From the NCBI RefSeq assembly GCF_964340395.1, contig NC_135550.1, positions 1,054,001 to 1,118,000 of the forward strand: a stretch of 64,000 nucleotides of DNA. Reading direction: 5' to 3'. Source of the DNA: Glandiceps talaboti. Lineage: Eukaryota > Hemichordata > Enteropneusta > Spengelidae. The notes under the pieces were generated by a model, which was not told where the DNA came from, made no database searches, and saw only the letters and a program-made list of their open reading frames with translations. Below are positions 46,217-56,589 of the stretch, in pieces. Position 1 is the stretch's first letter. Each line of letters begins with the position of its first letter. The position numbers were made by a program, and so were the translations under genes.

Positions 46217-49108
46217 ATGGATAGAAGGAAGATAGTTACTGACCTTACTTCAGAAAGAAACCAGACAGGAAGAAAGAAAAAGGATCAGAGTGCAAGAAAG
46301 GAAACTTACCAAGACACAATTTCAGGATTGAAATGCTTTTATACAAATGCCCAGAGTGTTATGAACAAACTTGATGAGTTAAAAGTGCTTGTACAAGAGC
46401 ACAATTATGATGTCACTGCAATAACCGAATCATGGACTCACCCAGATATTTCTAATGCAGAACTTTTCATGGAAGGGTATCATTTACCAGTACGTGAAGA
46501 TAGAATGGACACACAAGGAGGAAGAGGTGGTGGTGTACTTTTATATATCAAGGACAATATTCAAATTATGGAGAACATATACCAAAGTTGTAACTTTACA
46601 AATTCAGTGTGGTGTAGAGTTAAAGCTCAACACAGCCCACCTTTACTACTTGGAGGAATTTACAGATCTCGAAATAGCAGTGAACTCAACAACAATAACT
46701 TGATTAAACTAATACAAGAAGTAGGTAATAACCAAGTGGTCATCGTAGGTGATTTCAACTATCCAGACATTGATTGGGAATCCTTGAACTCGAGCAGCCA
46801 TGGGTACAGTTTTATGGAAGCAGTACAGGACAAATTTCTGACACAACATGTAAGCTTCCCAACCAGAGCAGAGAACTGTCTAGACCTGATATTGTCCAGT
46901 GAAGAGGGAATGATATCTGACGTCACTTCAAATGGTCATTTTGGAGCTAGTGATCATGTAATTGTAGAATTTACCATGTGGATGGATGTTGTCATGTTGC
47001 CAGAAAATGAAAACAAGAAATGCCTGAGGGATGCTGATATGGAAGGAATAAAAAACGCATTAACAATCACTTCATGGCAGGAAATAGATAAACTAAAAAA
47101 TACAGAAGAAATGTGGTGCTTCCTTAGAAATGTAATAACTAAAGCAAGTGACGAGTTCATACCAACAAGGAGGAAGAAGAGAAAGAAGAAGCAACTTTGG
47201 ATGACAAACGATTTACTCAGAGTGATAAGGAAAAAGAAGAAATTATGGAAAAAATATGTAAATTCCAAACACAAGGAAGACTATACAGAATACAGAACTG
47301 TGCAAAAGGAATGTACGAAACTAGTAAAGAAAGCAAAGAAGAACTACGAGATTAACTTGACACAGAACAGTAGAGAAAACCCAAAAGCAATCTATGCGTA
47401 CATTAGATCAAAGCAACGAACAATAAGTCTACTCAAAAGGGACAACGGAACAATTTGTGATGATGATCTAAGTATAGCTAATGAGCTCAACCAGTTCTTC
47501 ACATCAGTTTTCACTAGAGAGGACGTGGCAAATGTACCCCTACCAGGCAATATGGACATGGGTATTACTGCAACTAACCTACAAGATATATATATATCGG
47601 AAGATACAGTATATGCGCATTTGAAGTCATTAAATCCCAACAAGTCACCAGGTCCTGATCAAGTTTATCCAATGATACTGAAAGAATGTGCAGACATATT
47701 AGCTCAACCGTTATCAGTCATTTTCAACAGCTCTATACAAAACTCTGAAGTCCCACATGATTGGAAAGTTGCAAACATTACCCCGATATTCAAGAAAGGA
47801 TCTAAGTCAAGCCCTGGAAATTACAGACCAGTCAGCCTCAAATCAGTTGTTGGCAAGGTACTCGAGACATGTCTTAGAGATGAAATTGCAAAGCATTTAG
47901 AACTTAATAACATAATTACAAACACTCAGCATGGTTTCCGTTCTCACAGATCATGTCTGACAAACTTGCTTGAATTTCTAGAGGATGTAACAAAAGCAGT
48001 CGACAATGGTCAGGCAGTGGATATTATCTATCTCGACTTTGCCAAAGCTTTTGACAAAGTACCACATGTAAGGCTTCTCAGGAAAATACAATGCCATGGA
48101 ATTAGAGGGAAGATTGCATTTTGGATCCAGGAATGGCTGAAACTCCTGAGTAACAGAAAGCAGCGTGTTGTAATTCGAGGAGAAAGTTCACAATGGCAAG
48201 ATGTAACAAGCGGTGTGCCTCAGGGTTCCGTTCTTGGACCAGTGTTATTCTTAATTTACATAAATGACATCGATCAGGGTATAACCTCTAACATCAAGAA
48301 ATTCGCAGACGATACAAAAGTGTACACACCATTAGCTACAAGTCAAGACCATGAAGTATTACAGTCTGATTTAAATCATATATGTGAATGGGCTAATAAA
48401 TGGCAAATGAGTTTCAATGTAGAAAAATGCGAGGTCATGCATGTAGGTAGCAGAAACACAAAAATAGAATATAAGATGGGAGAATCTACACTCACAATAG
48501 TACCAAATGAAAAGGACATAGGAGTCATTGTAAATGAGACACTGAAACCATCCGTTCAATGTGCAGAAGCAGCAAAAAAGGCAAACCAGACACTTGGGAT
48601 GATTAAAAGGTCCTTCACAGTGAGGTCAAAGGAAGTCATATTAAGGCTTTATAAACAGTTTGTTCGACCTCAACTGGAATTTTCCATTCAAGCATGGTCA
48701 CCATGGCTACAGAGAGACATTTCAAAACTAGAAAAAGTACAAAGAAGAGCTACAAAAATGGTGGTCGGTATGAAGAACCTCACATATGAAGAACGATTGA
48801 GACAGTTACAGTTGACAACACTGAGTCAGAGAAGATGTAGAGGTGACATGATTCAAGTATACAAAATTATCAACAATATTGACCAATGCAAGCTACACTT
48901 TCGGACTGCAGAATATCACTCAACAAGAGGACACTCAAATAAACTCCAGAAACCATATGCGCGACTAGACATCAGGAAACACTTCTTTACTTGTAGTGTA
49001 ATAAATGAATGGAACAAGCTACCGGACAATGTAGTATCATCAACATCTGTAAATGCTTTCAAGAACGCTATTGATTCATATTATGCTACAGAACAGAGGG
49101 ATGTTTAG
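46217..49108 (+). CDS. LINE ORF2: apurinic-type endonuclease and reverse transcriptase
   Basis: An uninterrupted 963-residue frame. The N-terminal endonuclease (residues ~35-255) has CFYTNAQSVMNKLDEL, the catalytic Glu in ITESW, GGRGGGVLLY, VGDFNYPDIDW (~176) and the final ASDH (~243). The reverse transcriptase (~470-760) has NKSPGPDQVYP, NYRPVSLKSV, QHGFRSHRSC, IYLDFAKAFDKV (~604), GVPQGSVLGP (~666) and KFADDTKVY with the catalytic FADD at 696-699. The C-terminal region ends with EWNKLPDNVV. There is no RNase H domain. All catalytic residues seen are intact and there are no frameshifts. The frame stays open some way upstream of the ATG, to within the A7 insert, so the native start or its coupling to ORF1 is uncertain. 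Confidence 0.95.
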   Translation: MDRRKIVTDLTSERNQTGRKKKDQSARKETYQDTISGLKCFYTNAQSVMNKLDELKVLVQEHNYDVTAITESWTHPDISNAELFMEGYHLPVREDRMDTQGGRGGGVLLYIKDNIQIMENIYQSCNFTNSVWCRVKAQHSPPLLLGGIYRSRNSSELNNNNLIKLIQEVGNNQVVIVGDFNYPDIDWESLNSSSHGYSFMEAVQDKFLTQHVSFPTRAENCLDLILSSEEGMISDVTSNGHFGASDHVIVEFTMWMDVVMLPENENKKCLRDADMEGIKNALTITSWQEIDKLKNTEEMWCFLRNVITKASDEFIPTRRKKRKKKQLWMTNDLLRVIRKKKKLWKKYVNSKHKEDYTEYRTVQKECTKLVKKAKKNYEINLTQNSRENPKAIYAYIRSKQRTISLLKRDNGTICDDDLSIANELNQFFTSVFTREDVANVPLPGNMDMGITATNLQDIYISEDTVYAHLKSLNPNKSPGPDQVYPMILKECADILAQPLSVIFNSSIQNSEVPHDWKVANITPIFKKGSKSSPGNYRPVSLKSVVGKVLETCLRDEIAKHLELNNIITNTQHGFRSHRSCLTNLLEFLEDVTKAVDNGQAVDIIYLDFAKAFDKVPHVRLLRKIQCHGIRGKIAFWIQEWLKLLSNRKQRVVIRGESSQWQDVTSGVPQGSVLGPVLFLIYINDIDQGITSNIKKFADDTKVYTPLATSQDHEVLQSDLNHICEWANKWQMSFNVEKCEVMHVGSRNTKIEYKMGESTLTIVPNEKDIGVIVNETLKPSVQCAEAAKKANQTLGMIKRSFTVRSKEVILRLYKQFVRPQLEFSIQAWSPWLQRDISKLEKVQRRATKMVVGMKNLTYEERLRQLQLTTLSQRRCRGDMIQVYKIINNIDQCKLHFRTAEYHSTRGHSNKLQKPYARLDIRKHFFTCSVINEWNKLPDNVVSSTSVNAFKNAIDSYYATEQRDV

Positions 49109-49130
49109 AATCCAATAGGATTACTAGTCC

Positions 49131-49168
49131 CGTGAACTGAACTGAACTGAACTGAACTGAACTGAACT
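49131..49168 (+). repeat. LINE 3' tail: ACTGA pentamer repeat
   Basis: Seven tandem ACTGA/TGAAC pentamers directly before the target duplication. Short tandem 3' ends of this kind are typical of the CR1/L2 group, in place of poly-A. Confidence 0.9.
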
Positions 49169-49473
49169 AATACCAACTTTGAATGAGATATGTTAAAGCA
49201 TGTCTGAGTTATGGCTTTAGGCAGGGAAATTTCGCAAACAAAATGGTTGCTAGGCGGCCATATTGGATCGTATCATAAAACAAATTGACGTGCATATGTA
49301 CATTTGTATGCCATAGCATGTTGCCCCTGTACCAAGTTTGAAAAAAATCGGTCCAGGCATCTCCAAGAAACGGCTGCAGACGGACAGACGGACGGACAGA
49401 CAGACGGACGGACACACAGACAGACGGAACCCAATCCATAAGTCCCCGTTCCGGACTTCGTCCGCGGGGACTA

Positions 49474-50216
49474 ACAAAATTCAACTGTAAACTACCACCG
49501 ACAGCTCATGACGGACTTAGCGGGAATTTGATGCTTACACCCAAGTACACTGTGTTCCAACAGCTAAATACTTATATTCAATGATGTATTTTGAGTCAAA
49601 TTCAGTAGAAATATCCAAAGGCGTGACATAATTTATATCGTAGACCATGCTATGAGAGCCGTTAATTACATCCATCATGTTTAAATTCAATCTTGTGGGC
49701 GAAAAACGCACGTAAAATCACATATTTCTGTCAAATTTCTGATCCTTCGTGAAATCCAAGTGAAGTCGCCATTCAAAGTTTTTCGTTTCGTCGATGCCTC
49801 AAAAATAACCGTTACAAATATAATAGAATTGTCAATTGACTGAAACCAAGCATGTCAACTTTATATTTATTATTATAAATTGGGTATTGTTCAACTAAAA
49901 GAGGTGTATGTCTGAATATACAGATTCATAGGCTAGATTTAATGTTTCACATTAGTGGGACCAGGGACCACTAATTCTTTCAGCAGGACCACTGGATTTT
50001 TTAAGGCACTGGTCCGGGGACCACCAGTTCACAAAATGATTTGTTCACCCCTGAATACGCATGTGTGGAACTAGTTATGACAGCAAATTGCAGCAATAGC
50101 TGCCGTTGAACGGTTTTACGGAAAGATAGGTGAATGAACTTTGGCGTCCCGGCATACCGGGTTCTGGTTGGCACCCTAGTGTGTCCTGGTATACCGGGTG
50201 CTGGTGGTGAAAGGGT
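49474..50216. other. No supported gene (interior of the 41607-51172 element)
   Basis: Only short internal duplications are visible, such as GGGACCA / GACCAC phrases at 49958-50025 and two copies of TACCGGGT(T/G)CTGGT at 50157 and 50192. No coding signal. Confidence 0.4.
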
Positions 50217-50490
50217 TAAGTCTATCTTCATTATTTTTATCACTGAACCATACTCCTGCATAACATCACCCTTCACAAAGCCCTTCAAGAGACCAGGCAA
50301 CATTCTGAACAAGTCCTCAGTGAGAAAGGGCATCATGGGTTTGTCTGACTGATACATCAATAAGAATGGTGCAACATGTCAAGCAATTGACTGGAAGCAT
50401 ACCAATTTAACTATGATGAATTTATCTTTCACACAAGATGCCACAGTGTTGTAGGATGAAGTCTTGGGATTATTTATGTTTGGCCATACC
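50217..50490 (-). pseudogene. Transposase middle fragment (BED/hAT-like)
   Basis: The minus strand reads SYNTVASCVKDKFIIVKLVC, then (after a TGA) HVAPFLLMYQSDKPMMPFLT and EDLFRMLPGLLKGFVKGDVM. It fits between the N-terminal piece at 50545-50950 and the C-terminal piece at 42791. Orientation and order agree with one former gene. Confidence 0.5.
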
Positions 50491-50544
50491 TGAATGGCCC
50501 TCTCAGATACATCTATGGCTACAAAATTTCAATGGGGAAAACAT

Positions 50545-50950
50545 CAGAACGGGAACAAACTCACTGACTTTGACTTCGACTCACTTGACTTAGACTTCGA
50601 CTCATTTGACTTGACACCCGATGTAGACGGCTTCGATTCGGTAAAATATCTTGGAATGTTTAGGCCACTGGCCGCCTGGTGACGAGATGCAAGGTCTTCA
50701 TGCTTTGATCCTTTAGCGTGGCTTTTGAGTGCCGCTTCCCCCATGTTTGATATGTCGAAAGTCCTTGCACAAGTTATGCTGAAAGTTTATCTCTGGCTCG
50801 CCGTAACCATCCAACGTACGCAGGCTGCTTCAACCATAGGTCACTGAATACGAATTTACCATGTGGCATGTCAATACATTCGACCTTTGAACGACGGTAA
50901 CAATACATTTCCATGAAAGAATATGGCGTCATATCGTACCACGTTGTTTG
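50545..50950 (-). pseudogene. Transposase N-terminal fragment with BED-like zinc-finger remains
   Basis: Minus-strand text: KFVFSDLWLKQPAYVGWLR, a damaged Cys region, then GEAALKSHAKGSKHEDLASR, in which the H-x5-H spacing (SHAKGSKH) is the histidine half of a BED-type finger, followed by a Ser/Lys-rich linker. Frame changes occur near 50760-50780. It forms the 5' end of the degenerate transposase of the 41607-51172 element. Confidence 0.5.
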
Positions 50951-51172
50951 GAACATACCATTTTACGATATGATGCAATTATATAGGGTACTCTCCGCTC
51001 CCCACTGTGGAGGGCTATCACAATGTTGTAAAAACTATTTAACGACAATGGACACTTTACGACATTTACATTGACCGATTTTCCAGGGCTTTCCAGGGGT
51101 CCAAAGCCGTTTTGGGGGGGGGGGGGGGGGGTTTGAAATACCAGGGTTTTCCAGGTCTGTGCAAACCCTGTA

Positions 51173-51758
51173 GACACTTTATCTGATTATACCATGTAAG
51201 AGCCAAGTTGAACAAAACATATGGAATATACTCTACATAATGGCATCTACAAATGTATGTTACGACAACATGCATCTTCATCACGGGTTCTGCAGTGTTC
51301 GAAATATGAGTAAAACATTCAAAATTGCCATTACTTTCCCAGATTATCTTTGATATTACTGGTGCTGGTATAATTATGGTATACTCATGTCCTAAAGGTT
51401 GTAACGACTTGTAGTGACAAATGCCCCTTAGGTCACTCGTATTTTCCTTGGCTGAATGAAGACAGATATTAGGGAATGACATCTCATTATCCTATTGAGT
51501 ATGCTGGACACATGTATAAACCAGTTTTATATGAATTTGAAAGGCATCTTTATGTTGTACTTGTGTACTAAAGATAGTCATAATTTTAACATTTAGTATG
51601 TCATTTATGGATTTTTACTATATTTGGTAATACATGAATTAAATGTCTTATCCAAAATTGCATGTTTTCTTCAAGTTCATAAGTAACAAACATGGCTCTT
51701 TGATATTATTGACAATTGGGCATCAAAGTCAGATAATAGAAAAAATTGTGATATCTAC
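51173..51758. other. Cyclin K intron, nothing recognised
   Basis: Unique-looking AT-rich sequence between the right end of the 41607-51172 element and the next cyclin K exon. The minus-strand frame at 51066-51482 shows no recognisable content. Confidence 0.45.
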
Positions 51759-51890
51759 CTTTGGATCTTCTCCAAATGTACTAAAGTAATGGTCTGGTAG
51801 CAATGTCTTGGCTGCCCTCACAATGTCTTTACATTTCTTGGGTGTTTCTTCTACCTTACCAGCAAGAAATAAACATGCTGCTCCAGTAAC
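51759..51890 (-). CDS. CCNK: Cyclin K exon, first cyclin fold
   Basis: A 132-base, phase 0 exon between a TTTTTGTCAG acceptor and a GTAGAT donor on the minus strand encodes [36 protein letters not shown] and STFGEDPK. The [17 protein letters not shown] motif is the cyclin box of cyclin K/T type, and the following FGEDPK|EEIM junction is that of cyclin K. It is the most upstream exon in the window; the exon carrying the expected FHRFYMFHSF segment was not found up to 64000, so that intron exceeds 12 kb. Confidence 0.93.
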
Positions 51891-52162
51891 CTGACAAAAA
51901 GTAAATCAAATTGACACCAAAGTAAAACATTCTGTGTCTTCCATTGCAGGTTTTGATTGTGTGTGATAAATTGTTCATCGAATACATAGCCCCAACTGGT
52001 GTGTTTACTTAAGTTATTGTCTGGGTTTGTACTAAAAAAAAATCCAGGTTTTTTATCAAGTGTAAATTTTGTGATGTTTTATAGCATCAATTTATTTCTG
52101 CATAGTAAAATTGACACAGTTGTGAACACGACCCCGTTTGCATGCGAAGATTAATGGAGAAA
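51891..52162. other. Cyclin K intron, nothing recognised
   Basis: No feature beyond A/T runs. Confidence 0.4.
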
Positions 52163-52798
52163 TGTTGTTATTTGACCAAAAAATATTTCTGCTATTTGGT
52201 TGTTGTTAAGGGCATGGTCAAGGTTGCTAGGGCCAGTTTTGTCAAAAAGTTTTGAAGAAAATCTGCAGAATAACACTTTCAGAAACATCTCACCAAGTAT
52301 TTTTTGAGATATAAATTTTTGACCAAAAATGAACAATTGTACACCTAATTTGCATATCACTCATGGAATCATTGTATGCTTAATATTCCTTCATCCATAC
52401 ATCCCTAGATGCATTCCCATTAAATTTCAGCCCAATCTGCTCAGTAGTTTTGGAATTATAGATTTGTAACCAAAAAGACACATTTTTAGCCCTAATTTGC
52501 ATATTACTGATTGAATCATCATGTCATGAACAAATCTTACTTTACACCCCCTTAAGAATGTTCCACCAAATTTCGCACCAATCTGCCCAGTGGTTTGTGA
52601 GTTTAAGTTTTTTAACCAAAAATCACATTTTTTGACCCAAATCACAGACCTGTGATGCAATCACTTTGATTTGAAAAATTTCCCAACTAAACACCCAAGG
52701 TAATGGCCCCACCAAATATCATGGCAATCGGTTCTGCGGTTTTTGACTTTAAGTTGTTTACACACACACACAGACACAGACAGACAGATAGATGCCGG
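52163..52798 (+). mobile_element. Family A element, body only (A8), cut by a hAT-like element
   Basis: Runs from TGTTGTTATTTGACC through the conserved body to a CACACAGACAGACAG tract and GATGCCGG, then stops exactly where CAGGGCTCG begins. The A terminal hairpin is not found downstream. Confidence 0.75.
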
Positions 52799-53579
52799 CA
52801 GGGCTCGAAATTCGCGGTAGTCCCGCGTCTACAGACTACCAATGTTAGTCTCTGGGCTACCAAATTATGTGAGTGGTAGCCCAATTGGGCTACTAAGTTT
52901 TGAATGAAACTGTGACAGCCTGACTCTGACACACCTTCCTTGGCCGGGGCCTCCGAGGTCGCAGTCCTGTGGGACGTGTTCTTGCCAAAATTAGCGTCAA
53001 AATCAGTGTCTTTTCCAAATTTGCATCCACACTACATGTATATCAAATGTACACGAAATACTTGTACACTGTACGCGTCATTCTTCCATACATTGTATGC
53101 ACAGCTTGTACTTCCTAGTCACAACGAAACATTTATATACAATATTCTGTATAGCGATTTAATGTTATCTTTCTGTACTTTCAATTTCCCATGGTAATCA
53201 CTCTCTGGAAATATGCTCTTCGGTCCGGGCCCTTTCGGCTCTTCTCGGAGTCGGAGTACAGTACACTCTCGGTACAGCACTGCAGTAACTAAATTCCATC
53301 ACATGAATGACAGCTTTAACTTTCAACTTGACAGAGACACAGTTGTAATGGTGTTTGATAAAATTTTATGCTGCTGATGAGAACTGTTAAGTTGGTATAC
53401 ACCTGTCCTACAGATTCGTTTATTCTTGAACGATGCCTTAAACATTCCGTGTGTGAACCATGCTCACGCAACCCCTGAGAGCATGCAGTGGTGAATGGTA
53501 AATTCACATAATGCATTTGATCTAGTAGTAGTAGCAAAGCTCAAAAGAAAGTTGAAGTTTTAGTGAGAATGAAATGGTG
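52799..53579 (+). mobile_element. hAT-like left end (CAGGGCTCGAAATT) and unassigned sequence
   Basis: CAGGGCTCGAAATTCGCGG at 52799 matches the terminus type seen at 53765 (CAGGGCTCGAAATACC). The following ~120 bp contain repeated GGGCTACCAAATT / GGGCTACTAAGTTTTG phrases. No complementary AATTTCGAGCCCTG end occurs before 53580, so the right end is missing. From about 52930 the sequence is unassigned. Confidence 0.45.
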
Positions 53580-53591
53580 ACATGATTACTG

Positions 53592-53740
53592 TGGCCGAGG
53601 GCGACAAATCGGTCTTCTAATTCAAGTGTCGGTCTTCTAATTCAAAAATCAGTCTTCTAGTTCAAGTGGCGGTCTTCTAGTTTGTGTCGGTCTTCTAACT
53701 CAAGTGTCGGCCTTCTAATTCAAAAATCGGTCTTCTATAC
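53592..53740. repeat. Left terminal minisatellite, ~20 bp units
   Basis: About seven units of GGTCTTCTAATTCAAGTGTC and its variant with CAAAAATC, on the plus strand. Confidence 0.9.
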
Positions 53741-53764
53741 TATACTATACTATACTATACTATA
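53736..53764. repeat. (TATAC)n microsatellite
   Basis: Five to six CTATA pentamers joining the minisatellite to the CAGGGCTCG terminus. Similar tracts recur at 57170-57270, 57690-57830, 58225-58250 and 60903-61117. Confidence 0.9.
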
Positions 53765-53923
53765 CAGGGCTCGAAATACCCGGGTGCACCGTGCTACTAT
53801 GCACGTTAATTTTGCCCAGTGCAGGTAGATTTCAAAACAAAGGTGCACGACATGCATGTTGGCTATCGTGGAAAAAACCTCATACATTTCTTCGGATTGA
53901 CCACAAATATCTCTAAATAAGTG

Positions 53924-56268
53924 CTTTAGGGAAGGCATCGAAATCAAGTGCACCGTAATTACGCGTAGTCACGAGTAGCGACGAGTAGCTCCGCGGAGCT
54001 CCGATATACTACGTGAAACAGGAGATAATGAGGTGGTTAAGTTCATGAATAACTGACAATAGATAATCAGTTCACCTTTCTTTGTGTCCCTTAACGATGT
54101 CGTCTTTGAGCGTAGATACGCGTAGTTGTGGTCGCCAACACACAATAGATAGCGATTCTCACCTTCCGTGTTTCCAATGATGACATCATTCTGTATCGTA
54201 GTTGGTCGTAGTTGGTCGTAGTTTTCAATCGTCACCAAAAACCACGCAATCCAGCCAGTAATGTGCTGATGAAACTAGTTCTGTACTTTTCTTATGAGTA
54301 CAAGTGTTCACATGTTCATGGTAGATATTCACCAAACACATTTCAATACGCAAGAAATCCAAGTTTCAACACTAAATAAATCTTTTACAAGCGTACTGGT
54401 AGAAATGTCGATTCGAAGTTTGTGATTGATGCATATCACGGACGTAACATTGTATGTAAGATTATCGTAACATTGTAACGAGTATCGCCAACCATGATTT
54501 TTACAACTCGACAAAAGAGAATCAAATACGAATTTGTTGTGAAAATAAAATTATGCCATCACAAAGTTAGTTTGCCGCGAACTTGAAGCAGGCTCTGATC
54601 AATGGATTAGTATTAAAACACACACCGTTTCGCTTCGTTCACGGACACTATTGTGACACTTTAAATTACGTCATGATAAAACCAGTACGACGAGATGTCA
54701 CTACAATGAAAAAATTGTTAATTTCCGACTAATGAATTCTATTCGAAATGAAAATAACCAAAAATGTTCGTACCCATCGAACTTCGATTGATCGTGTGAT
54801 AAAGGGCTTGCGCGTTCTCTCCATGATTTGTGGGCGAGTTCGTTGTTCAGGATGGGTCCGTGACAAAATCTCAAACGTAGAGCGCTCCATCTTTACCTCT
54901 ACATGTACTCCAAAATCTATGAATTTCAAATTCGCCGTATCTATGATTTGATGCTTTTAAGAAAAGGTACGGAAGTGTGGCTACATCGATATAAAATATT
55001 AAGTTGCTCTCCCTCTATCCCTTCCCTTTACTAATTTGTAACCATTCACTCGATCCGAGACAAAACACGTAACCCCACCTAGTACCTGCACACAGATCCG
55101 ACGACCGGTGTCACCGACTAAAGTAAAAGTAGCGAGATCCGTTCACGTCTGAGCAGCAGACCTAATTTGTTTTAGAAATCACGGCAAGGCGAAAATTCCA
55201 GCAAATATTTTATATGTTACAGCAGTCGATAAAGTCATGGAGGTAAAACAGCCGTGGTCAGCAGTTGAAAAGATCATCGGACAAAAACAATGAAACTGCG
55301 TGTTGGAGATTATGAAATAAAAACCCGGGAATTTCTCTGAAAACTGCATGATAATAATAAGATAAGATGGGAAAATATCGACAGATTATTTTTATTTGTA
55401 TTTTGTAAAATAATCGATCTTATTTTATTGTCATTCTTTCAATGCCCTCCAACACATCACCAAGCTATCGTCGGAACTCTGGGCATGTACTTTGTGTGGC
55501 GACTATAAATCGCAGTTGTTGTTCATGTTCCAGATCGTGGGGAGGAGACATTCACGTAGGATGGTCTCCAAAAACCCCGTTCTAACAAAACTAGGCCGAT
55601 CGGAATTTAAAACTAAAAACTCATCGATGGATTGCTGAAAACAAGAACTCCAAACAGTCACCGTATCAATCGAAATTGCGCAATTTGCAATGATGCGAAA
55701 GTTGAAATCTCCATGCATACTGAGCTGATCAATATTCATGATATGCCATGACATCATTCATATCCCGCTTCCAATACGTCACTATTTTTTCCATATAAGG
55801 GTAGCAAAATGCAAATTTTAGTGTGCGTATATGGTGATGAATGACAGCGCCGACTTCAGCTGGAGATCGACGATTATGAACACGGAAGTGTGCCACGCTC
55901 CCACCACGTAATTTTACCAAACAAACGTTGATTTTTATGGTAACCACATACTGAAAAATGATATAAAATAAAATCAGACTGTTGTACAGGTTGGTTGGGC
56001 TCGTGGATTTAAATTTGCGCGAGCGGTAGGCGAGCGGAGCGATCGCTCGCCTCAAAAGGCATGCCCTGGATCGAGACTACGCGTAAATGGTCGTAGTTTG
56101 GACTCTTGAATGACGGACAATAGGTGTTTACTTTCTATTGTCTACAACGTAAAGTTCATGAATATGCGTCAAAACTCATGAATATTCACCGTAGTATATC
56201 GGAGCTACGCGGAACTACTCGTGACTACGCGTAATTACGGTGCACTTGATTTCGATGCCTTCCCTTAG
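53924..56268. mobile_element. Element K1 with long terminal inverted repeats, ~2.3 kb
   Basis: The left end CTTTAGGGAAGGCATCG continues AAATCAAGTGCACCGTAATT and ACGCGTAGTCACGAGTAG. The right end is the complement (CTACTCGTGACTACGCGTAA ... CGATGCCTTCCCTTAG at 56268). The terminal ~60 bp are nearly perfect, and weaker pairing extends inward for about 150-200 bp. No coding region is recognised in the 1.9 kb interior. A diverged copy is at 31830-34620. It is nested in the hAT-like element at 53765-57169. Confidence 0.75.
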
Positions 56269-56589
56269 ATGAACAAACTTCGAATTTTGATAGTAATAAA
56301 ATGATTATATCGATATCGGTCGATCGATCGCCTTGTCATAAATGCGGAAGTAAAAAAACCGCATGAAACCTCATTACCTCTCGAGACTTGAAATAACGTA
56401 AAATGCGAGATATTACATCGGCAATTTTCGGTCGGTGCACTCGATCGACTCGTACGTATACGGGAAACAAACACATACTTGAACAATCACTGATAGGACC
56501 CCCCACGATCTAGCGATCGGCTAATTACATTCTCTTCGTGTTCTTTCTTCAAAAATACGTCAAACGGTCACATGTAAAGTTGTTTATTT

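Larger units (their letters stand above)
44673..49166 (+). mobile_element. Full-length CR1/L2-type LINE with 6 bp target duplication
   Basis: Bounded by CTAATA on each side (44667-44672 and 49167-49172), inside the B7 tandem array. Order: ~220 bp 5' region, ORF1 (44894-45802) with PHD finger, a family A insert (45776-46115), ORF2 (46217-49108) with endonuclease and reverse transcriptase but no RNase H, and a short 3' region ending in ACTGA repeats. Lack of a poly-A tail, the short tandem 3' end and the PHD-type ORF1 point to the CR1/L2 group (established knowledge). The open ORF2 suggests recent activity. Confidence 0.88.
43756..49473 (+). mobile_element. Family B element split by the LINE (B7)
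   Basis: The left part (43756-44672) has the family 5' end AAGTCATTGATAATGACATA and five tandem units. The right part (49167-49473) resumes with CTAATACCAACTTTGAATGA, a last unit, the GTTGCCCCTGTACCAAGTTT block, an ACGG/CAGA tract, AACCCAATCCATAAGTCCCC and the terminal hairpin ending GCGGGGACTAA. The array is cut in the phrase CTAATACC, which is present on both sides of the LINE. Confidence 0.88.
41607..51172 (-). mobile_element. Former autonomous transposon with CAGGGTT termini and BED-type transposase relic
   Basis: The left end CAGGGTTCATACACACAATG (41607) and right end TCTGTGCAAACCCTG (51172) are inverted relatives of the F1 ends, including neighbouring TTCCAGGG phrases. TAGAC adjoins the element on both sides. 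On the minus strand, from right to left, lie pieces of one transposase gene: N-terminus 50950-50545, middle 50490-50217 and C-terminus 42791-41740. The gap between the last two is filled by B7 and the LINE. It occupies the cyclin K intron between 51759 and 41559. I infer a hAT-like origin from the CAGGG ends and an ERGFS motif near the C-terminus. Confidence 0.55.

Noticed and set aside
46954-48559. Minus-strand frames inside the LINE
   Set aside because: They are antisense shadows of the ORF2 coding sequence.
54729-54951. Overlapping frames on both strands within element K1
   Set aside because: No recognisable domain; the homologous region at 32000-32400 does not preserve either frame.
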